From contig NZ_PPSL01000001.1 of NCBI RefSeq assembly GCF_002954265.1, forward strand, positions 744,001-808,000: DNA of 64,000 nucleotides, in the 5' to 3' direction. The notes beneath the pieces were generated by a model. It was not told the origin of the DNA and did no database searches. It worked only from the letters and a program-made list of their open reading frames with translations. The stretch is from Flavipsychrobacter stenotrophus (lineage in GTDB: Bacteria > Bacteroidota > Bacteroidia > Chitinophagales > Chitinophagaceae). This document shows, in pieces, positions 34,401 through 41,205 of the stretch (its first letter is position 1; the number at the start of each line of letters is the position of its first letter). Position numbers and translations under genes: made by a program.

Positions 34401-35323
34401 CAATCATGCATAATGCCTGGGTATCTAACCAGGTGGTAGGGTCGGCATTTTATGTGTGGGATCCTACGATGAGTGCAGGTGGACAATTTGTTACTGTATC
34501 CATTGGCACGTCATCTGCTACGCCTTATTATATTCAAGCTAATACAGCCTTTCAGGTTCGTGCCCATCACGATGGTGCAATTATTAGCTTCGATGAGTCT
34601 AATAAGTCTGCAACTTCTTCAGGCTATTTGTTCAGGGAGCCGGCTAAATTCGTTGCATTAAATGTATACGATGCCAATTATCATTTGTGGGATATGCTGA
34701 AGTTCAATTTTATTGATGCTGCCACTGATAATGATGATGAAAAGTATGACGCAACCAAATTATTGAGCAGCGATTTTTCATTTTCCAGTAAGTCTGCTGA
34801 TGGTAAGAAATTATCAATAGATGCGCGACCTTATGTAGCTGAAAATACAATTCCGCTTGAGATACATAGTAACTACATGCAGGACTTTATAATAAGGGCA
34901 GATAATGTTGCTGTTCCGAATGACGGGTCAATAGTATTACATGATAAGTTGTTACAGAAGTATATTGTAATGACACAGGGGGCCGAATATAAATTTACAA
35001 TCAGTAATGACAAAACAAACCAGGGAGATAGATTTGAATTGGCTTTAAAATCATTGCCATCGGCAAGTGCCACAGGACTTTCGATCTTTATTGATCCCAA
35101 TCCTGCAACTAGTAATGTAAACATTCATTTCAAAAATAACACCGCAGATGCGACAAGTGTGAATATTATAGATATGAATGGAGTAAACATCTACAGTCAG
35201 TCAGTGGCAAAAACACAGAATGGTTCATTGAATGTTTCTTTAGACAAATTTGCTCCGGGATTGTATATGGTTGAAATTATTCATGGAAATGAAAGAGTAG
35301 CACAGAAATTGATTAAAGAGTAG
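28448..35323 (+). CDS. Giant T9SS-secreted surface protein with beta-strand, FG-GAP and Ig-like repeats
   Basis: A 2291-residue protein. I start it at the ATG at 28448 (MKANMYTHTLK); a GTG 19 codons upstream is open, but the signal peptide (IFLLTALALLLNWSATAQ) fits the later start. The order is autotransporter-type beta-strand repeats (about 30-560, e.g. GNGILEFGA, LTFAGGLKISEGSVSI), an IPT/TIG module (about 680-770), and seven FG-GAP/VCBS units with D-x-D-x-D-G calcium loops such as DLDGDGLPDM and DIDGDGRNDI (about 795-1150). Bacterial Ig-like repeats with GGTWSSNN-type cores follow (about 1170-1570), then a mixed region, and a type A sorting domain in the last 80 residues. The likely role is adhesion; the protein should be on the cell surface. 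Confidence 0.9.
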   Translation: MKANMYTHTLKIFLLTALALLLNWSATAQYTWSGASGGAWSTTTNWNPSGTPTGTAVAQFSTAPTGTPTVTTSGTTTAGALYVLSSRTTSLSITGTLITLSGATISSSTAVVVANLGSNIFNIACPLANGSAKTYLTAGGTSSLTTGPTISISGAVSGNGANTFLGGGTWDGSTGVCGGILRFSGANTFTGTLAVGSSVTTTGNGILEFGASGSASSSLVINNYSQLSLASAGTYAAPLTLNGIGNGATTSNYGRGAIRSGAIAPVWNAAVTLSSNSVIYVGATGSLTMGLAVSGSGQLIKEGTGLLILSGNAGSLTFAGGLKISEGSVSITKNGSLANPIDVVLSQINGNSTSLSLSGSTAQTVNSLSSIFSGTSGTITQTLALGSNCSLTINQSANTTFGYGSTTSLSLSSIITGGSSSSIIKTGTGSLTFNGWPHTFTGGVTIANGSIILAPAATITTSNAFTLSGGTLATTGITNAAVCSLGVLNNVSNSTIALDASQAHTLRFASLNTNTGVITITGWQGAFDGTTGTKGKIIIGTSATLTSPQLAQFQFQDSYGNIIPAAQITGGEVVPKISLNIVAASYGPFYNNVDNTISVSYNTTATFFTGNFRIQLSSSTGTFANTTSNIIGTAAWSSSGTITATIASGTAVGALYRVRLLSTSPYVIATTDNGTNISLGLPVPNITSLSAYNHVLPGTTITISGSNFNTTAANNIVYFGAVKSTATSVSPTVLSVTVPFGATYSQLTVYDTITKSAGSSNFQFLPAFDASFFVADTIKFLPRVDYTTGNNPVIAAIGDLDGDGLPDMVALNKTGASLKILQNQGTGVSALTMSNAMTLQGSGPLNVKIADIDGDGRNDIVVAGGSGSPTVQIFRNLTNYSSSVTPRTLVFDTRVNVTVPTVSTGVLAISDLDGDGKLDIAAACYDIGGSIGKLVILKNGNSPGSISSGAFTFYSYNTGTVYRATSSAIAIGDFNGDLLPDIAVTNMIEAPVPASVSVFKNASTPNAISFASAITVPTGAYLIDIVAVDVDGDLKQDLIVSEALDSTVSVFRNTCTSPASALSFASRQVIANLATPAGLAVGDLDADGKPDIAVASFLTTGVIALYKNTSTSGTPSFVNINNLPAARYPTGINIGDIDKDGYPDIVVGNTSFDTSYVGTIVSVYRNTPLPIVGTISSASDSICIGATTSLNYSLSLPTGETGAWSSSNTSIATVSPSGIIYGVAAGTVDISYTVTVTRGSISRSVSRTIVIKPLPVVNITGYRGVCQGVTTTLTGAPSGGLWAHSNAVTSVTSTGAVTGVGAAGTDIISYTYTSPVTGCSNADTQAMPIISPPNPGTISGADSICPGASTTMTTSGDIGGKWFSDNFLFASVDSLTGILTGQNTGSPIINYKIANGCGIFNSYKAVNVLPLPDAGAITGPSSVCSGADISLNNPVTGGTWSSNNTAQATVSAAGIVSGVAVGSPVISYTKSNSCGSSSATLGIIVNTVPSAPSAISGNSSVCIGSATSLSSATVGGLWTSSNISLATINSSTGIATGIVVGTPQISYTVSNSCGSSAPALMTLNVLGTPNASITSAIVPCDGYSSNIIFTGTPGDVVSYSVDGGANIDGTLTGGTFNLPTGIITSTHTYLLHTVRNVACAILKDTTVTLIPQQMTWLGGASGAETSWATAANWSCGSIPLTSDNVLIPHVVYVPVISATAYSKNLTVSSLAGLSINGGGSINIKGNLLNQGIVNGSGTVILNGTTLQTITGKGTVSNLDLNNSSGATIDTGSHVLITGALSVSAGTFNTNDSLELASTDSVSTARIAALPASGALITGKVKVDQYVVAGYRRYRFVSHPFSDTISLGQIQTYIDITGPGGSANGFRSTSSNAPSAFRLDPSTGNSSLGYDPGWKPFTKINNIAADTNKFHPGQGLRIFFRGAKGEGLGYLGYSGGYVPSATTFKMMGHVNQGPLTLRLSKGTVDPGNQEFNMVGNPYPSPIDIGTIMHNAWVSNQVVGSAFYVWDPTMSAGGQFVTVSIGTSSATPYYIQANTAFQVRAHHDGAIISFDESNKSATSSGYLFREPAKFVALNVYDANYHLWDMLKFNFIDAATDNDDEKYDATKLLSSDFSFSSKSADGKKLSIDARPYVAENTIPLEIHSNYMQDFIIRADNVAVPNDGSIVLHDKLLQKYIVMTQGAEYKFTISNDKTNQGDRFELALKSLPSASATGLSIFIDPNPATSNVNIHFKNNTADATSVNIIDMNGVNIYSQSVAKTQNGSLNVSLDKFAPGLYMVEIIHGNERVAQKLIKE

Positions 35324-35354
35324 TTTGATAATAGAATAGATACCCACAAAAAAA

Positions 35355-35381
35355 GAGCGCATCGACATGGTCAATGCGCTC
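35355..35381. terminator. Bidirectional terminator between the surface protein and lipoprotein genes
   Basis: Arms GAGCGCAT and ATGCGCTC are flanked by an A run on the left and ATACTATTT on the right, between two convergent genes. Confidence 0.75.
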
Positions 35382-35402
35382 ATACTATTTATAGAAAACA
35401 GA

Positions 35403-35903
35403 TTATTTTAAACCTGCCGCTTTAGAAGATTGCAGAGCTTTCATTGCTTCATTATAGTTCTTCCAGTTGGTGTTAGGGTTTGCCTGACGAAATGAACTTG
35501 GTATAACAACAGCTCTGAAAGTTACTGTTCCTGGATATGCTACTACTGAGTTATCTGTGTTGTAAACATATATGTCAAAATATCCTTGCCTGAAATTAAA
35601 AACTGTGGTTGTTTTACCATCCAAATCCGGCAGGTTGGTCCAGCCTAGTGAATTGTAAAATTTATACAGTTCGAACGAACCATAGTTGTAAACGTCAGCT
35701 GTCAGATTGGGGTCGCTAAACGTGGCAGAATAAGAAGTAGGATTGGTTGTGGTATTGGGGATCCATGTGCTAACTGTAAACGCATCCTCACCAATTACAT
35801 TGGCATTTCCTGTAGGGCCTTGTGGTCCTACTGGTCCGGTCTTTGTGCAGCTTGCGGCAAACAATGATACTCCTGCAAATAATACGAGCATTAACTTCTT
35901 CAT
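35403..35903 (-). CDS. Small lipoprotein with a short collagen-like motif
   Basis: A 166-residue lipoprotein. The signal MKKLMLVLFAGVSLFAASC gives a lipidated Cys19. It is followed at once by GPVGPQGPTG, a short run of G-P-x triplets common in Bacteroidota lipoproteins. The rest is beta-rich (STWIPNTTTNPTSYSATF, YGSFELYKFYNSLGW, FNFRQGYFDIYVYN) and matches no function I know. It is probably on the outer membrane. Confidence 0.75.
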   Translation of the reverse strand: MKKLMLVLFAGVSLFAASCTKTGPVGPQGPTGNANVIGEDAFTVSTWIPNTTTNPTSYSATFSDPNLTADVYNYGSFELYKFYNSLGWTNLPDLDGKTTTVFNFRQGYFDIYVYNTDNSVVAYPGTVTFRAVVIPSSFRQANPNTNWKNYNEAMKALQSSKAAGLK

Positions 35904-36056
35904 GATACTTAATTTTTATTGCCGTTCTTGCGGCGATTTATAATTGTTTGAAAATGGATAGATACTGAAACGCATCTGAAAGTAGCAGTTGCAAATTTAA
36001 TGCCAAATCTATTTTTCGCAAAGGTATCTATCAGACCGTGATTTTTAAAGGGAAGT

Positions 36057-36296
36057 TTAAATAGTCCATAGCTTATCAATGTTAGCCGCAAGGCTTCTAT
36101 CCTTTTCGGTCACAATATCTCCTTTGTCATGCGTATTCAACCATATCTCCAGTTTGTTGTAGGTGTTTTTCCAGGTCGGGTGGTGGTCGTGTTTTTCTGC
36201 CAGCAAGGCTACGCGTGTCATGAATGCGAATGCTTCGCTAAAATTCTTAAAGGTGTATGAATGGTATAACGTATTGTCTTTCTCTTCCCAGGCCAT
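36057..36296 (-). CDS. phhB: 4a-hydroxytetrahydrobiopterin dehydratase (pterin-4a-carbinolamine dehydratase)
   Basis: A 79-residue enzyme beginning [16 protein letters not shown]. The active-site E-K-H-D-H-H-P cluster (about 33-39) and the late strand [12 protein letters not shown] are diagnostic. The ATG at 36296 is chosen because family members start with this Trp-containing motif; twelve Lys-rich codons upstream are open. It recycles the pterin cofactor of aromatic amino acid hydroxylases. No hydroxylase gene lies nearby. It fits functionally with hppD and hmgA about 8 kb away. Confidence 0.92.
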   Translation of the reverse strand: MAWEEKDNTLYHSYTFKNFSEAFAFMTRVALLAEKHDHHPTWKNTYNKLEIWLNTHDKGDIVTEKDRSLAANIDKLWTI

Positions 36297-36471
36297 ATTT
36301 TTTTTGCTTTTGGATATAAAGATAAAAAACATGCCGCACGGCAGTTAATTTAATTGCATCTGCTATAAAAAACAAACTTTATGCGTTTTTGGATACAGGA
36401 AAAATGACAACAATCAGTAAATAATACCATTAAAATGATGAAAAATACAATTGCTTAGTGAAACAGCGCTG

Positions 36472-36479
36472 TACCTTTG
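36472..36479 (+). promoter_or_regulatory. Promoter of the AraC-family gene (TTG-N18-TACCTTTG)
   Basis: TACCTTTG matches the Bacteroidota -7 element exactly, with TTG 18 bp upstream (36451-36453) as the -33 element. It ends only 4 bp before the apparent GTG start at 36484, so the transcript would have almost no leader. Confidence 0.6.
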
Positions 36480-36483
36480 ACAT

Positions 36484-37368
36484 GTGAAACAAAAAGTAAA
36501 AAATACCATTCCAGTGTACGATATCTGCTCATTGCACGATGCAGATAACAATCATAAAGATGTTATTGCACAACCATTTGCCGAGTATCTGAAAATTCAT
36601 CCTAACCTTCATTCATCACACAGGCATACATTTTATCACCTGCTTTTATTTATAAAAGGTGGCGGATATCACACAATAGATTTTGAACGTTTCCCTGTAA
36701 ATGTGGGTCAAGTCTACTTTATGATACCGGGACAAGTTCATAGCTGGAATTTTGAGGGCGATATAGATGGATATGTGATCAATTTCTCAGAAGACATTTT
36801 TCGGAACTTCTTGCTAAAACAAGATTATCTGGAACAATTTAGCTTCTTTGGAGGAATAGCAAAAGACAGTGTAATAAACTTGCCGCAGCAAATAGCAACT
36901 ACTGTAAGTGGCTTGTTTGCTGACATTATCTCCGACATCAATGTTTCGGATAGTTATCATGCAGATATTTTATGTGCCAGACTTATAGAAGTATTTATCA
37001 CTGTAAGTCGGAATAGTCCAATAAATCATAAGCATGTACCTATACAAAACCAGTTGATATTGTTCAATTTTAGAAAACTCTTGAACACATATTTCGCTGA
37101 AAAGCGTTTGCCAAAGGAATACGCGGAGATGTTGTACATAACACCTAATCACTTAAATGCGTTGTGCAATGATCTTCTGGGTATACCGGCCGGAGAATTA
37201 ATAAGAGATAGGGTACTACTTGAGGCAAAGAGATTGCTTGTAAATGTTGACGTTAGTATTAGTGAAATAGCTTACCAACTGAATTTTGCAGATAATTCAT
37301 ATTTCAGCAAATTTTTTAAAAAATATGCCGGTGTAACTCCGGAAGATTTCAGAAAAAGTTTTAAATAG
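36484..37368 (+). CDS. AraC-family transcriptional regulator
   Basis: A 294-residue regulator. The N-terminal cupin sensor (about 10-150) contains HRHTFYHLLLFIKGGGYHTIDF and the VYFMIPGQVHSW strand. The C-terminal double helix-turn-helix (about 195-294) includes LNALCNDLLGIPAGELIRDRVL and ISEIAYQLNFADNSYFSKFFKKYAGVTPEDFR, the canonical AraC motif. The GTG start at 36484 lies very close to a strong promoter box; a second GTG ten codons later is possible. The DUF983 gene follows 7 bp after the stop, so the two may be cotranscribed. The regulated genes are not evident. Confidence 0.93.
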   Translation: MKQKVKNTIPVYDICSLHDADNNHKDVIAQPFAEYLKIHPNLHSSHRHTFYHLLLFIKGGGYHTIDFERFPVNVGQVYFMIPGQVHSWNFEGDIDGYVINFSEDIFRNFLLKQDYLEQFSFFGGIAKDSVINLPQQIATTVSGLFADIISDINVSDSYHADILCARLIEVFITVSRNSPINHKHVPIQNQLILFNFRKLLNTYFAEKRLPKEYAEMLYITPNHLNALCNDLLGIPAGELIRDRVLLEAKRLLVNVDVSISEIAYQLNFADNSYFSKFFKKYAGVTPEDFRKSFK

Positions 37369-37375
37369 CAATCAT

Positions 37376-37798
37376 ATGTGTGCTCAGCATTCAGAAAGTA
37401 AAAGAGGCCTAATGGCCAGTGTATTTACCAACAGGTGTCCCCGTTGCAGAGAGGGTAAATTATTTTCAGGCAGGAACCCGTATAACTTAAAAACAACAAT
37501 GGATATGCCGGAACATTGCCCGGTATGCGGACAAGCATTTGAACTACAAACCGGCTTCTATTTCGGTACCGGGTATGTAAGTTATGGGCTTTCAGTTGGT
37601 ATAATAGGTATGTTCTTTGCCGCATGCTTTGCTTTGAAGCTGATCTCGATCTATGACAATAGTGTAGTTTATTCTCTCATTGTAGTGTCTGTGGTTCTGG
37701 TGTTATTGCAGCCATTATTACAGCGTTTGTCAAGATCTATATGGATAGCTTTATTTGTGAGGTATGACAGGGATGCGCGTAAGCATATTATTCATTAA
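37376..37798 (+). CDS. DUF983 domain-containing membrane protein
   Basis: A 140-residue protein. Two C-x-x-C pairs, CPRCREGKLF (about 22-31) and CPVCGQAFEL (about 47-56), form a likely zinc ribbon. It precedes two membrane helices (about 68-88 and 97-120). The phrase NRCPRCREGKLF with a following GFYFGTGYVSYG is the DUF983 signature. The function is unknown. It is 7 bp downstream of the AraC gene, and its stop region overlaps the convergent symporter gene end by 11 bp. Confidence 0.88.
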   Translation: MCAQHSESKRGLMASVFTNRCPRCREGKLFSGRNPYNLKTTMDMPEHCPVCGQAFELQTGFYFGTGYVSYGLSVGIIGMFFAACFALKLISIYDNSVVYSLIVVSVVLVLLQPLLQRLSRSIWIALFVRYDRDARKHIIH

Positions 37799-39491
37799 CG
37801 ACAGATGGCGGCCCCTTTTCCTTCAATATATCGGTGTAGTGTAATGCGCATATCATAACCACCAGCAGCGCACCAATAACGTTAAGCCAAAGGAAAGAAA
37901 CAATATCGCAGATGTAAACTGTAATAACGATTGCTTCTGTGATAAGTGCAGCTGCAAAAACAAAGGTGCCCTTCACCTTTTTCATGTAGAAAGCTACAAG
38001 GAATATACCCAATATTGTTCCATAAAAAAGAGACCCGAGGACATTCACCGCCTCAATTAGTGACCCTAGCCTAGCCGCAAACATAGCCACGCCTATACAA
38101 AACAGTCCCCATGCAAGGGTATGCATACGTCCGTAGTGTAGTTCTTGCTTCTCTGTAATATCGCATCGCCCCCTTATGTGAATATCCATCAATGAAGATG
38201 CTGCAAGAGAATTAAGTGCAGCCGATATGGAGCCCCATGAGGCGAGGATGATTACGGCGAATAACAATCCTATTATCCCTACGGGCAATGAATGTTTGAC
38301 GAAGTATAAAAAGATGTAGTTAGTATCATTTTTGTCGGGTGAATAATTACCGCTTGCTATTTTTTGTGCTACGGTATCTCTCAATGATCTTATTTGTTGT
38401 TGTGTATTTTTATATTCAAGTACAGTGTTGCCCGATGCCTTTCCAATTGCCTTTCGCTCATTTATTATAGCCAGAGATTGTTGCTCTTGCCGGCTGTGCA
38501 ACCGATCATATCTACTTTGAAGAGCAGATGCTGTAACGTGTTCCTGCTGATTGAATTTTTCATAGGCACCGGGGTTAAAATATAACGGAGCAGGAAAAAA
38601 ACTGTAAAAGGCGAAAACTAAAGCGCCTATGAGCAAGATCAGGAACTGCATAGGGATCTTAACCAGTCCGTTAAGTAAGAGCCCCAGCTTACCCTCAGTA
38701 TTGTCTTTTGCACTAATGTACCTGCCCACCTGGCTCTGGTCAGTACCAAAGTAGGAGAGGGCAAGGAAGAAACCACCTATTATACCGCTCCATATGTTGT
38801 ATTTATCTTTCCAGGAAAAGTCTGTAGTGATCACATTGAGTTTACCGGATTTCCCTGCTATGTAAAGTGCATCGCTCATATCTATTCCGCGCGGTAAGCG
38901 ATGCACAACAAGATAGCCGGCAATGCCCATGGCGCTGAGAATGATGAGAAACTGCAGTTTTTGAGTATGTGCCACTGCCTTAGCACCTCCGGCATAGGTG
39001 TAGATCAGCAACAGTCCACCTGTAACTATATTGGCCAGATAGATATTCATCCCCAGTATCGACGACAATATGATAGCGGGGGCATAAATACTTATTCCTG
39101 TAGATAGTCCCCGTGAAAGGAGAAATAGAAACGAAGTAAGAAGTCGTGTCTTTTTATCAAATCTCTGCTCCAGATATTCGTATGCAGTATACACATTCTG
39201 CTTCCTGAAAATAGGAATGAAAGTAACACTGATGACAACCATGGCTATAGGTAGCCCAAAGTAATATTGTACAAAGCGCATACCATCTGTGTATGCCTGT
39301 CCTGGTGCCGATAAGAATGTAATAGCACTGGCCTGTGTTGCCATAATGCCCAGCAATACTATATACCAGGGCATTTGCTTATCGGCTAGCAGGTATGAGT
39401 GTGCGCTGCTCTGCCGGCGGCCTTTATATAGGCCATAAGCGATCATTGAAATTAATGTAAGAAATAGTACTATCCAGTCGGTGATGCTCAT
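37788..39491 (-). CDS. Sodium:solute symporter (SSS family)
   Basis: A 567-residue transporter with about 13 hydrophobic helices starting SITDWIVLFLTLISMIAYG. The features are the SSS segments IVLLGIMATQASAITFLSAPGQAYTDG (about 50-76) and GFFLALSYFGTDQSQVGRYISAKD (about 240-263). There is a large hydrophilic insertion (about 310-400) with HVTASALQSRYDRLHSRQEQ and a coiled look. The ATG at 39491 overlaps the TGA of a tiny upstream gene (ATGA). It should import an organic solute with Na+; the substrate cannot be named. Confidence 0.92.
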   Translation of the reverse strand: MSITDWIVLFLTLISMIAYGLYKGRRQSSAHSYLLADKQMPWYIVLLGIMATQASAITFLSAPGQAYTDGMRFVQYYFGLPIAMVVISVTFIPIFRKQNVYTAYEYLEQRFDKKTRLLTSFLFLLSRGLSTGISIYAPAIILSSILGMNIYLANIVTGGLLLIYTYAGGAKAVAHTQKLQFLIILSAMGIAGYLVVHRLPRGIDMSDALYIAGKSGKLNVITTDFSWKDKYNIWSGIIGGFFLALSYFGTDQSQVGRYISAKDNTEGKLGLLLNGLVKIPMQFLILLIGALVFAFYSFFPAPLYFNPGAYEKFNQQEHVTASALQSRYDRLHSRQEQQSLAIINERKAIGKASGNTVLEYKNTQQQIRSLRDTVAQKIASGNYSPDKNDTNYIFLYFVKHSLPVGIIGLLFAVIILASWGSISAALNSLAASSLMDIHIRGRCDITEKQELHYGRMHTLAWGLFCIGVAMFAARLGSLIEAVNVLGSLFYGTILGIFLVAFYMKKVKGTFVFAAALITEAIVITVYICDIVSFLWLNVIGALLVVMICALHYTDILKEKGPPSVVNE

Positions 39492-39595
39492 TGCCAGTAG
39501 CGGGTAAACCAAAGATAGAACACGATCTGTATAAATAGCACAGCCACTACAGCTATATACCAATTATTCCATTTGATTGGGTTCTTTGTGTTCAC
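39488..39595 (-). CDS. Small single-helix membrane protein coupled to the symporter
   Basis: A 35-residue protein with a GTG start at 39595. It has a short basic N-terminus (NTKNPIKWNNW), one hydrophobic helix (YIAVVAVLFIQIVFYLWF) and an aromatic end (TRYWQ). Its TGA overlaps the symporter ATG by one base, so translation is almost certainly coupled. Bacterial SSS transporters sometimes have small hydrophobic partner proteins, and this could be one (inference). A longer open frame exists upstream but is Cys/Tyr/Asn-rich and not protein-like. Confidence 0.6.
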   Translation of the reverse strand: MNTKNPIKWNNWYIAVVAVLFIQIVFYLWFTRYWQ

Positions 39596-39609
39596 TTCTA
39601 CACGGCAAT

Positions 39610-40023
39610 TTAAATTGTAAACGCTATAATTATAGCAGCTATAAGAATTACCTGCAATGTACTGTAAGCACCTAATATTATACCCCACTTTGCACGGCTA
39701 AAATATTTATTTCTCCTGTCTGCACTCATAATTCCCAAAATAAGAGCTACTACTCCAAACGCAGGGAAAACAAGTAAACCTAAGATACCAAAGGTAAATG
39801 CTAGTTTGGCCTCTTTTTCGCGGTTGTGATATGGCTTATGCGGTTGGTTTCTATAAGTAGTTTTTTTGAAAAGAGTGTCTTCAGTTGTTACCGAATTTTG
39901 AGTAACCACTGTTAGATGGTTGTCTGTAGCTGCTTCAATATGTGATATTACCGGGAAAGCCGCAAAGCTATAATTACAGCAGGTCAACATTACAATCAAT
40001 AAGGTGAATAAGCGAAGTTTCAT
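39610..40023 (-). CDS. Small exported membrane protein, tandem paralog 1 (DUF4190-like C-terminus)
   Basis: A 137-residue protein with a signal peptide ending SFAAFPV. A variable Thr/His-rich linker (about 22-70) follows, and then two hydrophobic helices (AKLAFTFGILGLLVFPAFGVVALILG and WGIILGAYSTLQVILIAAIIIAF) around MSADRRNKYFSRAK. The F-G-I-x-G ... A-L-I-L-G-I pattern recalls DUF4190-type proteins. It shares this pattern and the A-A-F-P signal end with the next two genes. It lies 14 bp upstream of the small symporter partner gene, so it could be in that operon. Confidence 0.7.
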   Translation of the reverse strand: MKLRLFTLLIVMLTCCNYSFAAFPVISHIEAATDNHLTVVTQNSVTTEDTLFKKTTYRNQPHKPYHNREKEAKLAFTFGILGLLVFPAFGVVALILGIMSADRRNKYFSRAKWGIILGAYSTLQVILIAAIIIAFTI

Positions 40024-40044
40024 ATACATTTTGTTTTTATTAAT

Positions 40045-40476
40045 CTAGATCATTGCAAGCAGTACGATGAAGAATATTACTACCGCCAACATTGCAGCTA
40101 TCTCTAATGCTCCTAATATGAGTCCAATTACACCGAGCGAGCTGTAAGTGTTGCCCCTGTACGATCCTCTTATACCTAATATAAGCGCTGCAATGCCAAG
40201 TGGCCATATAAATATACCTACTATGCCGAATATTAATGCAAGTATGGCATCGGTCTCATTATTTTCGTGATAATGCCTGTCGCCGTGAGTATGAAAAAAT
40301 TGCTTGACGACCGGCACGGCGCTGCTACCCATTCTGATTAACGGGTTTGTGCGCTTTGCTGCAATGGTAGTTGATGAGGCTTCAGCTGTTCTTTGAATCG
40401 GTTGAACAACGAAAGCAGCATGGCTAATGCTGCATGATAACAATAAGATCAACATCGATAGATATGCAAATTTCAT
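40045..40476 (-). CDS. Small exported membrane protein, tandem paralog 2
   Basis: A 143-residue protein starting MKFAYLSMLILLLSCSISHAAF (ATG at 40476 chosen for the signal peptide). A polar linker with HTHGDRHYHENNET is followed by ILALIFGIVGIFIWPLGIAALILGI and a second helix (VIGLILGALEIAAMLAVVIFFIVLL). Between them lies RGSYRGNTYSSLG, at the same place as the basic loop in paralog 1. The gene is 21 bp upstream of paralog 1. The His-rich linker could bind metal, but that is speculative. Confidence 0.7.
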   Translation of the reverse strand: MKFAYLSMLILLLSCSISHAAFVVQPIQRTAEASSTTIAAKRTNPLIRMGSSAVPVVKQFFHTHGDRHYHENNETDAILALIFGIVGIFIWPLGIAALILGIRGSYRGNTYSSLGVIGLILGALEIAAMLAVVIFFIVLLAMI

Positions 40477-40556
40477 GATCATTCGTGCTAATGAAGTATT
40501 ATACAATAGGTTGTTCTTTGACTTACAGCAAATTGCGAGCCAAACTAATAAAAAAA

Positions 40557-40588
40557 GGAGGGAAACTGTTTTTATACAGTTTCCCTCC
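40557..40588 (-). terminator. Terminator between paralogs 3 and 2
   Basis: A perfect 13-bp stem GGAGGGAAACTGT / ACAGTTTCCCTCC with a 6-nt loop is followed on the minus strand by a T run (A run 40550-40556). It separates the third paralog from the other two. Confidence 0.85.
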
Positions 40589-40612
40589 CTTTTATAATAG
40601 ACTATCGTATTA

Positions 40613-41068
40613 TTATAACAGAGCTAACAATGCAAGTATACCTAGTATAAGACCGATAAGTGCCAGCAACCTACAGCTATAGCCATGTCCTACGCCTATA
40701 GCACCAAATATTACGGCACCTATAGAAAACAAAAGGAACGGCAATGCCAGAAATGCTGAAAATGCAGCTATACCAAATATAAGGGCAAGTATGCCCGGCC
40801 ATGCTGGTCCACCGCCTACTACTTCCACGTCGGGGTGGATAACTGACCTGATCTTCTGGAAGAAACTGAGGTGTTTTGCTTTTGCAACGGTTGTTGTTGC
40901 TGTAGCTGCTACTGCGTTGTTCTCATCTGATGTAACTGTATTGCTACTTGAAACTGCATGTGTGTTTTCGGTTGCTTCAGTATGTTTTACTGGGAAAGCC
41001 GCATAAGACACGTTCATACCTGCAAATGATACTAGCAAAAGGCAAAGAGTAATGATTCTGGTTTTCAT
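40613..41068 (-). CDS. Small exported membrane protein, tandem paralog 3
   Basis: A 151-residue protein. The signal MKTRIITLCLLLVSFAGMNVSYAAFPV is followed by EATENTHAVSSSN and an Ala/Thr/Val-rich linker. Three hydrophobic stretches come next (ILALIFGIAAFSAFLALPFLLF, SIGAVIFGAIGVG and LLALIGLILGILALLALL). It has the same signal end and E-A spacing as paralog 1. It is monocistronic, with terminators on both sides. Confidence 0.7.
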   Translation of the reverse strand: MKTRIITLCLLLVSFAGMNVSYAAFPVKHTEATENTHAVSSSNTVTSDENNAVAATATTTVAKAKHLSFFQKIRSVIHPDVEVVGGGPAWPGILALIFGIAAFSAFLALPFLLFSIGAVIFGAIGVGHGYSCRLLALIGLILGILALLALL

Positions 41069-41142
41069 AAAGTTTGTTTTTTGTGGTTAGTAATTTTCGT
41101 AACTCTTCTAATAAATGTGCCAACAAACCCTACCGCTACAAT

Positions 41143-41178
41143 AAAAAAGGTTGCTTCGTTATTGAAGCAACCTTTTTT
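41143..41178. terminator. Bidirectional hairpin after the PIG-L gene
   Basis: AAAAAAGGTTGCTTC and GAAGCAACCTTTTTT form a 15-bp perfect stem with a 6-nt loop. On the minus strand it lies after the stop of the PIG-L gene. Confidence 0.85.
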
Positions 41179-41205
41179 AAAGCACTCAAAATCAAATACT
41201 TATTC

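Noticed and set aside
39596-39688. Longer version of the small symporter partner
   Set aside because: The upstream extension overlaps the end of paralog 1 and is rich in Cys, Asn and Tyr, unlike a real N-terminus.
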